A stretch of 64,000 nt of DNA. Source: Marinilactibacillus piezotolerans (GTDB lineage: Bacteria > Bacillota > Bacilli > Lactobacillales > Carnobacteriaceae_A). Under the pieces are notes generated by a model. The model searched no databases and was not told the origin of the DNA. It was given only the letters and a program-made list of their open reading frames with translations. This document shows, piece by piece, positions 54,836 through 63,187 of the stretch; within the stretch, counting starts at the first letter, position 1; every line of letters starts with the position of its first letter. The DNA lies in contig NZ_FWDP01000004.1 of assembly GCF_900169305.1 (NCBI RefSeq), positions 868,001 to 932,000 on the forward strand. Direction: 5' to 3'. The translations under genes and the position numbers were made by a program.

Positions 54836-55063
54836 ATGCTTCACCTCCACTAGAATTCACACACACAAGGTTTTGCGCTTAAATAACGCTTCTAAGAACA
54901 CAAAAACCCCTGAGTGTATTACTGATTATTTCTTCTGCTTCGATCCCTGATTTCTCCATAAAAAAAACACGCTCTGAGCATGCAATCAAGATGAACTCTT
55001 ATTCATTAGACCTGCACCTCTGCTATAAGTCCTGACTTTAAACCTCTCAATAAACCTTTACAA
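54836..55063 (-). promoter_or_regulatory. mgtE leader with promoter, short ORF and internal terminator
   Basis: On the minus strand, in order: TTGTAA-17-TAAAGT (55035-55063) as a candidate promoter; GAGGTG (55015-55020) before a six-codon ORF MNKSSS-stop (54986-55006); then a CATGCT/AGCGTG hairpin with eight T (54960-54983). About 120 further bases include a GGGGTTTT/AAAACCTT pairing before the strong ribosome-binding site of the 50-codon frame. I did not find the conserved M-box (ykoK) elements, so this is not an obvious Mg riboswitch. Confidence 0.5.
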
Positions 55064-55283
55064 ACCTAGTATTTTATTCAGACTTTTAAAGCTGATTTAA
55101 AGCGTTATTCCTAAGAAATGTTTTCATCTTTAATATAGAACCTTCTCAGTGGACAGATGAATTTCCTCCATAATCATAGCGAATTACGTTATTCGTTTCA
55201 AGATAATATTATTAGTTTTACATTACCCTATTCACTTTACTTTTTCAAAGATGACAGCTCGAAATTCCTTTCAGTCCTATTCT

Positions 55284-55312
55284 TTGTGATTGAAAGGCTT
55301 ATTTTGTATACT
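55284..55312 (+). promoter_or_regulatory. Promoter of the lipoprotein gene
   Basis: TTGTGA (55284-55289), a 17-base spacer and TATACT (55307-55312), 34 bases before the start codon. A longer open frame begins upstream of this promoter and is not used. Confidence 0.55.
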
Positions 55313-55345
55313 GGCAGTAATCAATCAATCTTAGGAGAGATCGAG

Positions 55346-55750
55346 ATGAAAAATTGGATAGCACTTAGTTTGGCAACGGTATTATTAGGCGCTTGTACAT
55401 CGGAAGTTTCTGAAGAAGACACGCTTTCTCAAGAAGAAGAAGCAGCTGTCGAAGAAGAGGTTTCTGACGCTGGCGCAACAGACGAAGAATTAGCTCCGGT
55501 CAATTCTGAGTCGCTAGATGAATCGGAAATCATTTCTGATATAACACAGTATGAAGAATTTGAGGAACAAGATGTTTTCGATCCATCTCAATTCGATGCT
55601 TATTTAGTCGAAGACTCTTATGGCGTTAGAATCATTGTTTTTGTAGAAGAAGGTACACAGAGATTTAAAAGCATTTTTACCAAAGAAGATAACCGGTTTA
55701 AAGTTATCGACTTAGAAACCGAAGAAGTATTATTAGATGCACCTATATAG
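55346..55750 (+). CDS. Small acidic lipoprotein of unknown function
   Basis: A 134-residue secreted lipoprotein with MKNWIALSLATVLLGACTSE: signal plus lipobox LLGAC (Cys17). An extremely acidic stretch of about 40 residues follows (EVSEEDTLSQEEEAAVEEEVSDAGATDEELAP). The C-terminal 65 residues look like a small beta domain (FDAYLVEDSYGVRIIVFVEEGTQRFKSIFTKEDNRFKVIDLETEEVLL). AGGAGAG lies eight bases before the ATG. The SDR gene follows 56 bases later without a terminator, so they may share a transcript. No family is recognised. Confidence 0.8.
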   Translation: MKNWIALSLATVLLGACTSEVSEEDTLSQEEEAAVEEEVSDAGATDEELAPVNSESLDESEIISDITQYEEFEEQDVFDPSQFDAYLVEDSYGVRIIVFVEEGTQRFKSIFTKEDNRFKVIDLETEEVLLDAPI

Positions 55751-55806
55751 TGATATGAAAAATAGACAAACAAATAATTAACTTAATAAAGAAAGAGGTT
55801 GAAAAA

Positions 55807-56673
55807 ATGACTGATGAACAAAAGATTGAGACGCAAGAACCTAAAAAGGATTATCTTATGCCGGATGATCGGGAAAAACTCGATCCGGTTCCTCAAGTAG
55901 ATGATCCGGAATATCGTCCAGCGGGTAAAATGAAAGGTTTCAACACCATCGTTACCGGTGCAGATAGTGGAATTGGCCGAGCAGTGGCCATTGCTTATGC
56001 TAAAGAAGGCGCGAACGTTGCACTGATTGATCTTGAAGATAAAGAAGATGCTCAAAGTATCAAAAAAGATATCGAAGATCTGGGGGTTCAAGCTTTGTTA
56101 TATACCGGAGATGTGGGTGACGAAGCTTTTGTTCAGTCCACTGTTAAAGAGATCACAGAAAAATGGGGCAAAATCCATGTATTGGTTAATAACGCTTCTG
56201 AACAGCATCCGCAAAAAAGTATTCTGGATGTCTCGGCAGCACAACTGGACAGAACTTTTAGAACGAATATTTTTGGTATGTTCTATTGGGCGAGAGAGGT
56301 TTTTCCTCACATGGCAGAGAATGGATCGATTATCAATTCATCGTCCGTAACGGCTTATAAAGGCTCTCCAGGATTACTGGATTATGCATCTACAAAAGGC
56401 GCGATCATTTCGTTCACGAGATCATTCTCTCAAAATTCAGAAGTCCTTGAAAAGAACATTCGAGTTAATGCTGTTGCACCTGGACCAATCTGGACACCAC
56501 TGATTCCCGCAACAATGGGCAGCAGTTATGAAGAACACGGCAGTGTCCCTATGGGCAGACCGGGCGAACCTTCTGAATTAGCACCCGCTTATGTCTATCT
56601 TGCTACAAAAGATTCAAGTTATGTAACGGGTCAGACGATTCATATTAATGGTGGTACCATTGTAAATGGCTAA
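55807..56673 (+). CDS. SDR family oxidoreductase, general-stress type
   Basis: A 288-residue short-chain dehydrogenase. An extra N-terminal segment of about 45 residues (KDYLMPDDREKLDPVPQVDDPEYRPAGKMKGF) is typical of the YdaD/YhdF/YhxC group of Bacillus stress proteins. The cofactor motif is TGADSGIGRAVA and the core motif NNAS. The catalytic set is Ser in INSSSVTAYKG and YASTK. The end reads SSYVTGQTIHINGGTIVNG. Substrate unknown. Confidence 0.92.
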   Translation: MTDEQKIETQEPKKDYLMPDDREKLDPVPQVDDPEYRPAGKMKGFNTIVTGADSGIGRAVAIAYAKEGANVALIDLEDKEDAQSIKKDIEDLGVQALLYTGDVGDEAFVQSTVKEITEKWGKIHVLVNNASEQHPQKSILDVSAAQLDRTFRTNIFGMFYWAREVFPHMAENGSIINSSSVTAYKGSPGLLDYASTKGAIISFTRSFSQNSEVLEKNIRVNAVAPGPIWTPLIPATMGSSYEEHGSVPMGRPGEPSELAPAYVYLATKDSSYVTGQTIHINGGTIVNG

Positions 56674-56690
56674 TTCTATATAGAATAAGT

Positions 56691-56728
56691 TTAAAGCTCT
56701 GTACAATTTTCTGTACAGGGCTTTTTTA
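56691..56728 (+). terminator. Terminator of the SDR gene
   Basis: AAAGCTCTGTACA / TGTACAGGGCTTT stem with six T. Confidence 0.85.
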
Positions 56729-56754
56729 GTATAGCTATTCAGTCTCCTTTGCAC

Positions 56755-56793
56755 CAAAAAAAGCATTAGAGGCAAACTCCTTCTAATGCTTAG
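56755..56793 (-). terminator. Terminator of the HD-domain gene
   Basis: Minus-strand AGCATTAGA / TCTAATGCT stem with an 11-base loop, followed by seven T. Confidence 0.85.
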
Positions 56794-56808
56794 CTTTTTA
56801 TATTAATT

Positions 56809-57333
56809 TTAAGCGTTGACTAAACGCAATCTAGAGACCCAGTCTGTCACTTTTGTTTTTGTCTTCGCACGAAGCGGTTGTGAGACTTCATAAATTGCAC
56901 AGTATTTATCTACACACGTTACAATCATACTCTCTTTATAACGCGGCATACCGACTTTTGAGCACAAAAACATATGCTTTAAGATAATATCACGTTCTAA
57001 TTCATTGAGCGGTGTAATTTTTTCTGCATTTTCTACAGCGATTTTAGGATGCACACAGTTATGAGATCCTAGCTCCATTGCAGCAATTTCTTCTCGGCCT
57101 TCATGAAAAAAGTCATGCAGCAGTCCTGCGCGAGCAACAGCTCTGACATTCAAATTCATTTTTTTAGCAATACGATAACTCACATAAGATACAAAGATCG
57201 AATGCGTTAATCTGGTTGTATAGTGATGATGCGTAATATCATCCAGTTTTAACAAGTCTTTGTTTTCAATTAAATCTGCAATCAAAGCCATATAATCTTG
57301 GTCTTGCTGCCAGATCGATTCAACAAATTCCAT
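56809..57333 (-). CDS. HD-domain phosphohydrolase
   Basis: A 174-residue metal-dependent hydrolase. I start at ATG 57333, seven bases after AAGGAG (MEFVESIWQQDQ). Ligands of the HD fold are visible: His in THSIFVSYVSYRIA, the HD pair in ARAGLLHDFFHEGREE, a further His in SHNCVHPKIAVENA, and Asp in VTCVDKYCAIYE. This is the small cytosolic HD class with unknown substrate (often nucleotides). It is transcribed alone. Confidence 0.85.
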   Translation of the reverse strand: MEFVESIWQQDQDYMALIADLIENKDLLKLDDITHHHYTTRLTHSIFVSYVSYRIAKKMNLNVRAVARAGLLHDFFHEGREEIAAMELGSHNCVHPKIAVENAEKITPLNELERDIILKHMFLCSKVGMPRYKESMIVTCVDKYCAIYEVSQPLRAKTKTKVTDWVSRLRLVNA

Positions 57334-57471
57334 GAAACGTCTCCTTTTTGCTTCCGATATAAAACAGTTCATTATGTTAGACAATCATTGTTTTTAATGT
57401 GATTTACATTGTCTATCTTACTCCAAACTGATCTAAATGCAAAGATGAAACTCTATCTAAAAGCGATTACA

Positions 57472-57506
57472 TAAAAATATAACAGAAATTGTCAAATTTC
57501 CGTTAT
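57472..57506 (-). terminator. A/T-rich terminator of the TrmH-type gene
   Basis: Minus-strand ATAACGGAAATT / AATTTCTGTTAT stem with a four-base loop followed by ATTTTT, about 45 bases past the stop. Confidence 0.5.
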
Positions 57507-57549
57507 ATTTATGATGAGTAATATTTTAAAATTTTATCATGGTACACAT

Positions 57550-58320
57550 TTATGCATACAGAGAAAACATTAAGATGCTTGCAGCTATCGCCACATTTAA
57601 GGACTCTGCTTGTCCTTTGATCGGAATATAAAGATTCTTATCTGTCAGCAGCAGGAGTTCAGAGCTGACACCGGATCCTTCATTTCCTACTATTAATGCA
57701 AATGGTTCTATTTGTTTTTCTCCATTATAAGGTACTGCTCTATCGTCCAAAGCTGTACCAAAAACAGGTCTGCCTTCCGTTTGAAACCTCTTGATCCACT
57801 CTTTTAAATCTGCTTGGTAAACTGGTAAATGCAAGTGACTGCCCTGCGCAGCCCTTAATGTTTTCGCATTATATAGATCAGCGGAACCTTCTCCCAATAC
57901 AACACCTTCGAATCCGGCAGCATCAGCTGACCTAATCAGAGTTCCCACATTGCCGGGATCTTGAACAGCATCAAGAAACAGATATGGACTGTGAATCTCT
58001 TGCGGAATCATTTTCTCTGTAATGTTTACAACAGCAAATACCCCTTGTGAAGTTTCAGTGTCTGCCATGTCTCTAGCAACTGAATCTGTAATTTCTATAC
58101 ATTCAGCAGACAGCTGATTCACCCAGTTTAACTTCAGGCTATCTTGCAGGATATCCTCACGAATCAGTAAGTGGGTTATTTCTTCACCTGCCTTTACGGC
58201 TTCTTCTACTAGATGAAACCCTTCAAGGATGTATTGTTGAGCTTTTTTTCTCCCTTTTCTAGTCTGAAGTTTTTTCCAGTCTTTAACTTTCTGGTTCTTT
58301 AATGATTCAATTCTTTCCAA
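57550..58320 (-). CDS. TrmH/SpoU family RNA 2'-O-methyltransferase
   Basis: A 256-residue SPOUT methyltransferase. I start at TTG 58320, nine bases after GAGAGG (MERIESLKNQKVKDWKKLQTRKGRKKA); the longer open frame overlaps the upstream hydrolase gene and its terminator. The N-terminal SpoU substrate-binding part (FHLVEEA...LLIREDIL) is followed by motif 1 DAVQDPGNVGTLIRSADAAGF, motif 2 LIVGNEGSGVS and motif 3 YIPIKGQAESLNVAIAASILM. It probably modifies 23S rRNA (YsgA-like); the exact site is unknown. Confidence 0.92.
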   Translation of the reverse strand: MERIESLKNQKVKDWKKLQTRKGRKKAQQYILEGFHLVEEAVKAGEEITHLLIREDILQDSLKLNWVNQLSAECIEITDSVARDMADTETSQGVFAVVNITEKMIPQEIHSPYLFLDAVQDPGNVGTLIRSADAAGFEGVVLGEGSADLYNAKTLRAAQGSHLHLPVYQADLKEWIKRFQTEGRPVFGTALDDRAVPYNGEKQIEPFALIVGNEGSGVSSELLLLTDKNLYIPIKGQAESLNVAIAASILMFSLYA

Positions 58321-58384
58321 TGGAAGCTTCCTCTCAATCGTTCTTATGACTTTTAGTTTATCATAATATGTATCCAGTATATAT

Positions 58385-58414
58385 AAAAAGAGGCGCTCGT
58401 AAGCACCTCTTTTC
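58385..58414 (-). terminator. Terminator of the M23 hydrolase gene
   Basis: Minus-strand AAGAGGTGCT / AGCGCCTCTT hairpin (two G-U pairs) with a four-base loop, followed by TTTATATA. Confidence 0.7.
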
Positions 58415-58423
58415 ACTTTCCTA

Positions 58424-59827
58424 CTATCCTCCGATGTAAGAAATTGGATTAACTGGACTACCATTGATCAGTACTGAGAAATGTAGATGAACACCTGTTG
58501 ATCTACCTGTCGTACCCATGATTCCAAGTTGTTGTCCCTGTGATACATTTTGTCCAGGAGCTACACTTAGTCCAGGCTGCATGTGAGCATAACGAGTGGA
58601 TACACCATTACCATGGTCAATCAATACCATGTACCCGTAAGTTCCAGAATAAGTAGCTTGAACGACTGTACCTGCTTTGGCTGCGATAATAGGACCGCCT
58701 CCAGCAATATCAAGACCATTATGCAGTGATCTTTTACCTGTTACAGGATGAATTCTATACCCAAAATGAGAAGAAATTCTTCCTCTTGCTGGTCTAGTCC
58801 ACCCAGAAGAGTTTTGAACAGGTTTAGATGCTGGTTTAGATACCGGCTTAGATACTTCTTCAGTTTTCTTGCTGCTGCCGGAATTAGAAGTTGATGCAGA
58901 CGATTTTGCAGATGCCTTCGCTTTTGCTTCAGCTTCCGCACGCGCTTTTGCTTCTGCACGAGCCTGAGCTTCCGCTGCTTCTTTTTGACGTTTTTCTTCA
59001 GCTAAGCGTCTTTCTTCCTGCAATCTTTTTTCTTCTTCAATAATTCTCTGTTGTTCCTTTTTCATTTCTGCACTCAACGTACTTGTACGTTCTGCAACTA
59101 TTGCTTGCTCAGTTACAAATGAAGCTTTTTCTTGTTCTGTCATATTGAATTTTTCAGCGACTTGAACGATTTTGTCATCCAGTTCCATACGCTGTGCAAC
59201 TAAGTTATTACGGTCGATTTCTAACTGAGTTTTAACCGCTTCGACTTCTTGGCGTTCTTTTTCAATATCTTGTTCTGCTTTTTCCATTGCTTTTTGATCA
59301 TCGATTTGTGCCTGCATGATCTCTTGGTTTGCAGAAACGATCTGGGTTACCACACCAATACGGCCGATCAAATCAGAAAAGTCTTCTGAAGCCATCAATA
59401 AATCAATGATATCTGTCGCTGTTCCTTGAGTCTGAACAGAACGTGCTTGAGATTCCAATTGTTTATTACGTTGTTCGATCTGCTCTTTAAGTTGAGTAAT
59501 TTCTTCTTGCAGTCTTTTAATTTCTTTCTCAATACGTTCAATTTCTTTTTCCTGATCTTTAATATTGACGATCAATGCATCAATATCTTTTTGAAGTCCT
59601 TTGACTTCTGATTCTAGTTTTTCTCGTTCTTGTTGCAAGTTCTGCATTTGAGATTCTTTATTTTGAATTTGATCATTTAATTGACTGTTTTGTTCATTTA
59701 ATTGTTGCTGTTGCTGCTGCAGCTCTTCCAAACGATCTGATGTTTGAGCGGAAGCAGTTGTAGGTACGAATACTGGTAAGGATAAGGTTGCTGTTGCCGC
59801 AACTATGAATAATTTTTTTCTAAGCAC
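58424..59827 (-). CDS. Secreted M23 peptidase with PcsB/EnvC-type coiled coil
   Basis: A 467-residue secreted protein. The start is GTG 59827, eight bases after AGGAG. The signal peptide (LRKKLFIVAATATLSLPVFVPTTASA) is followed by a coiled coil at about 28-265. An Ala/Lys/Glu-rich helix and a Ser/Pro linker lead to the M23 domain (about 345-467). Zinc ligands are seen in HFGYRIHPVTGKRSLHNGLDIAG (His, Asp) and HLHFSVLING. The coiled coil is PcsB-like, a type that FtsEX regulates at the septum. The catalytic domain is an endopeptidase (or a regulator if degenerate, which is not seen here). Confidence 0.92.
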   Translation of the reverse strand: MLRKKLFIVAATATLSLPVFVPTTASAQTSDRLEELQQQQQQLNEQNSQLNDQIQNKESQMQNLQQEREKLESEVKGLQKDIDALIVNIKDQEKEIERIEKEIKRLQEEITQLKEQIEQRNKQLESQARSVQTQGTATDIIDLLMASEDFSDLIGRIGVVTQIVSANQEIMQAQIDDQKAMEKAEQDIEKERQEVEAVKTQLEIDRNNLVAQRMELDDKIVQVAEKFNMTEQEKASFVTEQAIVAERTSTLSAEMKKEQQRIIEEEKRLQEERRLAEEKRQKEAAEAQARAEAKARAEAEAKAKASAKSSASTSNSGSSKKTEEVSKPVSKPASKPVQNSSGWTRPARGRISSHFGYRIHPVTGKRSLHNGLDIAGGGPIIAAKAGTVVQATYSGTYGYMVLIDHGNGVSTRYAHMQPGLSVAPGQNVSQGQQLGIMGTTGRSTGVHLHFSVLINGSPVNPISYIGG

Positions 59828-60125
59828 TTCTATTACTCCTAATTCTACTCATGATATTTTCAGTGATCTGCGGGTGCATCTCGCTGACAAAATCTATCCT
59901 ATCATGATTTCCTATGCCGTAAGATTTAAATCTCATGACAAAAACCACTAGGATTTGTTATACAATTGTGATGTTTGACGAAATTTTGAACGTGTAATTC
60001 TATCATAAATCCTTTAACGACGACTTTTATAACAGTCACAATTTAATATAACTGGTGCTTATACGGCGTGTCCTCGGTGAACAAAAATTGACAAATCTAT
60101 CTCAGCTATTAATATTTTTATCTAA
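59828..60125 (-). promoter_or_regulatory. Upstream region of the M23 hydrolase gene
   Basis: About 300 bases without a gene. On the minus strand an extended -10, TGA-TAGAAT, lies near 60000, giving a leader of about 170 bases. I looked for paired TGTWAH WalR sites and found only imperfect ones. Nothing else is recognisable. Confidence 0.35.
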
Positions 60126-60155
60126 GTAAAAAAGCAGCCGAAACATACGGCTGCT
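60126..60155 (-). terminator. Terminator of the sugar ABC operon
   Basis: Minus-strand AGCAGCCG / CGGCTGCT stem with a six-base loop and six T, about 25 bases past the last gene. Confidence 0.85.
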
Positions 60156-60178
60156 CTCTTCTCTTCTTATCTATTTCA

Positions 60179-61003
60179 TTACGCTTTTGTAGCACCTTCC
60201 GTAACACCTTCTACAATATATCTCTGTAGGAAGATATACAAGATAATAATTGGAATAATCGCCAGAACGAGTCCGGCTAAGGCCAGTTCCCATTGAACTG
60301 TATATTCGCCAAAGAAATAGTACATTCTAAGTGGAATAGTACGCATCCCATCCTGGTTGATGACTAGCGAAGGCAGCAAGAAGTCATTCCAGAGACGAAT
60401 GGCATTTAATATAATGACGGTTACAGTCGTTGGTTTCAAAATAGGAAAGATTACTTTCCAGAAAATCTGCAATGGATTGCCGCCATCCAAGTAAGCCGCT
60501 TCATCTAATGATACAGATATTGACCGCATAGCACCATAATACAAGAAGATAGACATACTAGTAGCAAATCCCCAGTTCATAATGATCAATCCAAAACGAT
60601 TCAGCAAATCCACTTGACCAAACATACTGACCAAAGGAATCATAACCGACTGAAACGGTATCAGCATCGTGATAGCACACATAAAATAAATTAGATTACT
60701 GATTTTACTTTTCCTTCTAGCTAAAGCATAAGCTGCCATTGAAGAAAAAATAACGATCACTACAATACTGACTGTTGTTATGAGCAGTGAATTTAAAAAA
60801 CTCATGGTAAATTGCAGACTCTCATAAGCAGTCGGGTAATTGGTTGTAACAACTTCTTGCGGTGCCCATAATGTGTTGGTAAAAATTTCGGAGCGGTTCT
60901 TGAAAGATCCGAAAAAGATGATCACAAACGGATAAATCCATGTTAGGGAAACAATTAATCCTAAGATTATAACCAGCGCTTTATGTCGTTTCTCTCTACT
61001 CAT
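60179..61003 (-). CDS. Sugar ABC transporter permease, MsmG/MalG type
   Basis: A 274-residue inner permease with six membrane segments. The cytoplasmic loop that contacts the ATPase reads EAAYLDGGNPLQIFWKVIFPILKP (EAA motif). It begins one base inside the end of the preceding permease gene (TAATG). With its partner it forms the channel of a CUT1-type carbohydrate importer. The substrate is not predictable from this subunit. Confidence 0.92.
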   Translation of the reverse strand: MSREKRHKALVIILGLIVSLTWIYPFVIIFFGSFKNRSEIFTNTLWAPQEVVTTNYPTAYESLQFTMSFLNSLLITTVSIVVIVIFSSMAAYALARRKSKISNLIYFMCAITMLIPFQSVMIPLVSMFGQVDLLNRFGLIIMNWGFATSMSIFLYYGAMRSISVSLDEAAYLDGGNPLQIFWKVIFPILKPTTVTVIILNAIRLWNDFLLPSLVINQDGMRTIPLRMYYFFGEYTVQWELALAGLVLAIIPIIILYIFLQRYIVEGVTEGATKA

Positions 61004-61869
61004 TATAAATCAACCTCTTTTCTTCGTGTCAGGAAGATTTGAGTAAGCGAAATGGCTGCAACCAGCGCTAGAAATACGATTGCTTTTGACTGAGCGTAAC
61101 CTTGTTGATATTGATAAAAAGCTGTATTGTAAATGTTCATAGCGACCATTTCAGTAGAACCGTATGGTGCACCATTTGTCAAAGCTAGATTCATATCATA
61201 AACTTTAAAGGCATTTGCCAAAGTCAGGAATAAACTGATCGTAAACGCCGGTGCAAGCATTGGAAATTTGATTCGCCAGAATGCCTGCCAGTCATTCGCC
61301 CCATCAATAAACCCTGCTTCTATCAAATCTTTTGGAATATTGGCTAAAAAGGAGATGTAAATAATCATGATATAACCGCTCATCTGCCATAAAAAAACAA
61401 TCACCAATGCCCAAAATCCTGTTGTTGAATCGGCAAGCCAGCCACTGAAAAAGCTGATTCCAGTAGCTCCAGCGATTCCCTCGAACGCTCTGACAAAAAT
61501 AAACTGCCAGATAAATCCAAGAATGATTCCGCCGATCAAGTTCGGCATAAAAAACACTGTTCTGAAAAATGTACTGACTTTGCCGAGTTTTTGTGTAACT
61601 ACGAGTGCCAATCCCAACCCGATAACGTTAATCAAAATAACTGCGACAAATGAAAAACGAATTGTAAACCATAAACTGGATAAAAATTGTTCATCACTTA
61701 ATAATCTTTGGTAATTCTCCAACCCAGTGAATGCAGCTGTATAACCGTCTGAGTTTGTTAGAGAAGTTCCGATCCCCAGCAATAAGGGGATCAGAATTAC
61801 TGCTAATACGACTAAAACCGAGGGCAAGATAAAAGCCCAATAATACAAAGTATTGTGTTTACCTTTCAT
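61003..61869 (-). CDS. Sugar ABC transporter permease, MsmF/MalF type
   Basis: A 288-residue permease with six membrane segments (YYWAFILPSVLVVLAVILIPLLLGI first). The EAA loop is EAGFIDGANDWQAFWRIKFPMLAP. It lies four bases after the binding-protein gene. No ATPase gene is in the operon, so it probably uses a shared MsmK/MalK-type ATPase encoded elsewhere, as CUT1 systems of Firmicutes often do. Confidence 0.92.
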   Translation of the reverse strand: MKGKHNTLYYWAFILPSVLVVLAVILIPLLLGIGTSLTNSDGYTAAFTGLENYQRLLSDEQFLSSLWFTIRFSFVAVILINVIGLGLALVVTQKLGKVSTFFRTVFFMPNLIGGIILGFIWQFIFVRAFEGIAGATGISFFSGWLADSTTGFWALVIVFLWQMSGYIMIIYISFLANIPKDLIEAGFIDGANDWQAFWRIKFPMLAPAFTISLFLTLANAFKVYDMNLALTNGAPYGSTEMVAMNIYNTAFYQYQQGYAQSKAIVFLALVAAISLTQIFLTRRKEVDL

Positions 61870-61873
61870 TCAA

Positions 61874-63187
61874 TCACCGCATTTCTGTAAAAGCTCTCGC
61901 TGTATTTTCTTCGAATTCTTCCCATGTCTGATCACCATTCAGATATTTCTGGAATTCAGGGTACAGTACTTGCTGGAACCAGCCGTCTGGATATTGCTTA
62001 TGAGTCATGGCTCCCGTTTCACCATCTAAAAGCGATTGATACAAATCACTGGAAACTGGATCAGAAATATCCGCAGGATCATACCCTTCTTGTGCAGGAA
62101 CAAAAGCAAGATCTCCAGTGATCATCTCTTTACCTTCTTCAGAAGTATACATCCAGTCCAAGAAGTTTTTCGCTTCTTCAACGACAGCTTCATCTAAATT
62201 TTTATTAATCCCCACGTAGAATGGTGCTCCGGCAATAATCTTGCCTTCTGTATCATTTTCTCCGTACACAGGCAGCATCCCTAGTTTTTCTTGAGCAAAC
62301 GCAGGATCAATCTCATTCAATGTCGGAACGATCCAAATCCCCTGATGTACCATTGCTACCTGATCATTAACAAACAGTTCTTCTACCGACCGGCTGTAGT
62401 CAACGGTTAAAATCGGTTGAACATTATACTGATTGAATAAGTCAGTATATTTCTTCATCTGATCTCCGTATTCCCACTCCAGCTCTTGTGCTTCATAAGA
62501 CTCTATGATACTTTCATTAAATTCCGGACTGGTAAAGTTAGCAGAAAATTGATTGACAATATAGTTTTCTCCGCCGCTGAAAGCAAAGACTTCTTCAATG
62601 CCCAGTTCTTCTTTCTGACTATCCAGTGTCTCTACCGCGGATACAAAATCCTCATAAGATTGAATGGAGTCAGGATCAACACCTGCTGCTTCAAAAATCT
62701 CTTTATTATACATCCATCCGAAACCCTCGATATTAAGCGGCACCCCTAAAGGCGTTCCTTCAATAGTTCCACCTTCCAGCATGCCATCAATGATCGTATC
62801 GGTCATTTCCAGTTCTGTCACATCTAATAGTGAATCACTGTATCGCTCGATCTCGGGAAGTCCACCCAACATCATCAGTGCGGGTTCATTTCCAGAAGCA
62901 AAACGAGCCTGCAGTCCTGCAGAACCTTCACCGCTCCCAACCGTCGTGATCGTAACTTCTGTATTCCCGCCAGTTTCCTCACTGTACATATCTGCTAATT
63001 CTTCCAATTGAGTGGTAATCTCAGGCTTCTGGTTGAAAAAGTCAATGGTGACCACATCCCCATTAACACCGCTTTCAGGATTTTCATCAGAAGAAGGTCC
63101 TGAAGTAGTACCACCTGTTCCGCAGGCTGCTAATACGATCGGCACCGCAAATAAGGGGATCAATAATGTACTGTATTTTCTTTCCAT
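61874..63187 (-). CDS. Extracellular sugar-binding lipoprotein
   Basis: A 437-residue family 1 solute-binding protein. I start at ATG 63187 because the in-frame GTG nine bases upstream overlaps the ribosome-binding site AGGAG. The signal and lipobox read LIPLFAVPIVLAACG (Cys22). A Gly/Ser-rich linker precedes VVTIDFFNQKPEITTQLEELADMYSEETG, typical of MsmE/MalE-like binders. Conserved blocks include EPALMMLGG, GVPLNIEGFGWMYNKEIFEAAG and FVNDQVAMVHQGIW. The operon is binding protein, permease, permease. A di- or oligosaccharide is the likely ligand. Confidence 0.93.
   Translation of the reverse strand: MERKYSTLLIPLFAVPIVLAACGTGGTTSGPSSDENPESGVNGDVVTIDFFNQKPEITTQLEELADMYSEETGGNTEVTITTVGSGEGSAGLQARFASGNEPALMMLGGLPEIERYSDSLLDVTELEMTDTIIDGMLEGGTIEGTPLGVPLNIEGFGWMYNKEIFEAAGVDPDSIQSYEDFVSAVETLDSQKEELGIEEVFAFSGGENYIVNQFSANFTSPEFNESIIESYEAQELEWEYGDQMKKYTDLFNQYNVQPILTVDYSRSVEELFVNDQVAMVHQGIWIVPTLNEIDPAFAQEKLGMLPVYGENDTEGKIIAGAPFYVGINKNLDEAVVEEAKNFLDWMYTSEEGKEMITGDLAFVPAQEGYDPADISDPVSSDLYQSLLDGETGAMTHKQYPDGWFQQVLYPEFQKYLNGDQTWEEFEENTARAFTEMR

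Noticed and set aside
54880-54960. A 26-codon frame (MEKSGIEAEEI...) between the mgtE leader terminator and the strong ribosome-binding site
   Set aside because: It has no ribosome-binding site and starts right after the T run of the terminator.
54836-55080. M-box (ykoK) magnesium riboswitch upstream of mgtE
   Set aside because: The conserved pieces (the GTTAGGTGAGGCTCCT-type start and the GACGCCAATGGGT-type segment) are not present on the minus strand.
59930-60060. WalR (TGTWAH-N5-TGTWAH) sites upstream of the M23 hydrolase gene
   Set aside because: Half-sites occur but none with the right spacing; only an imperfect pair is visible.
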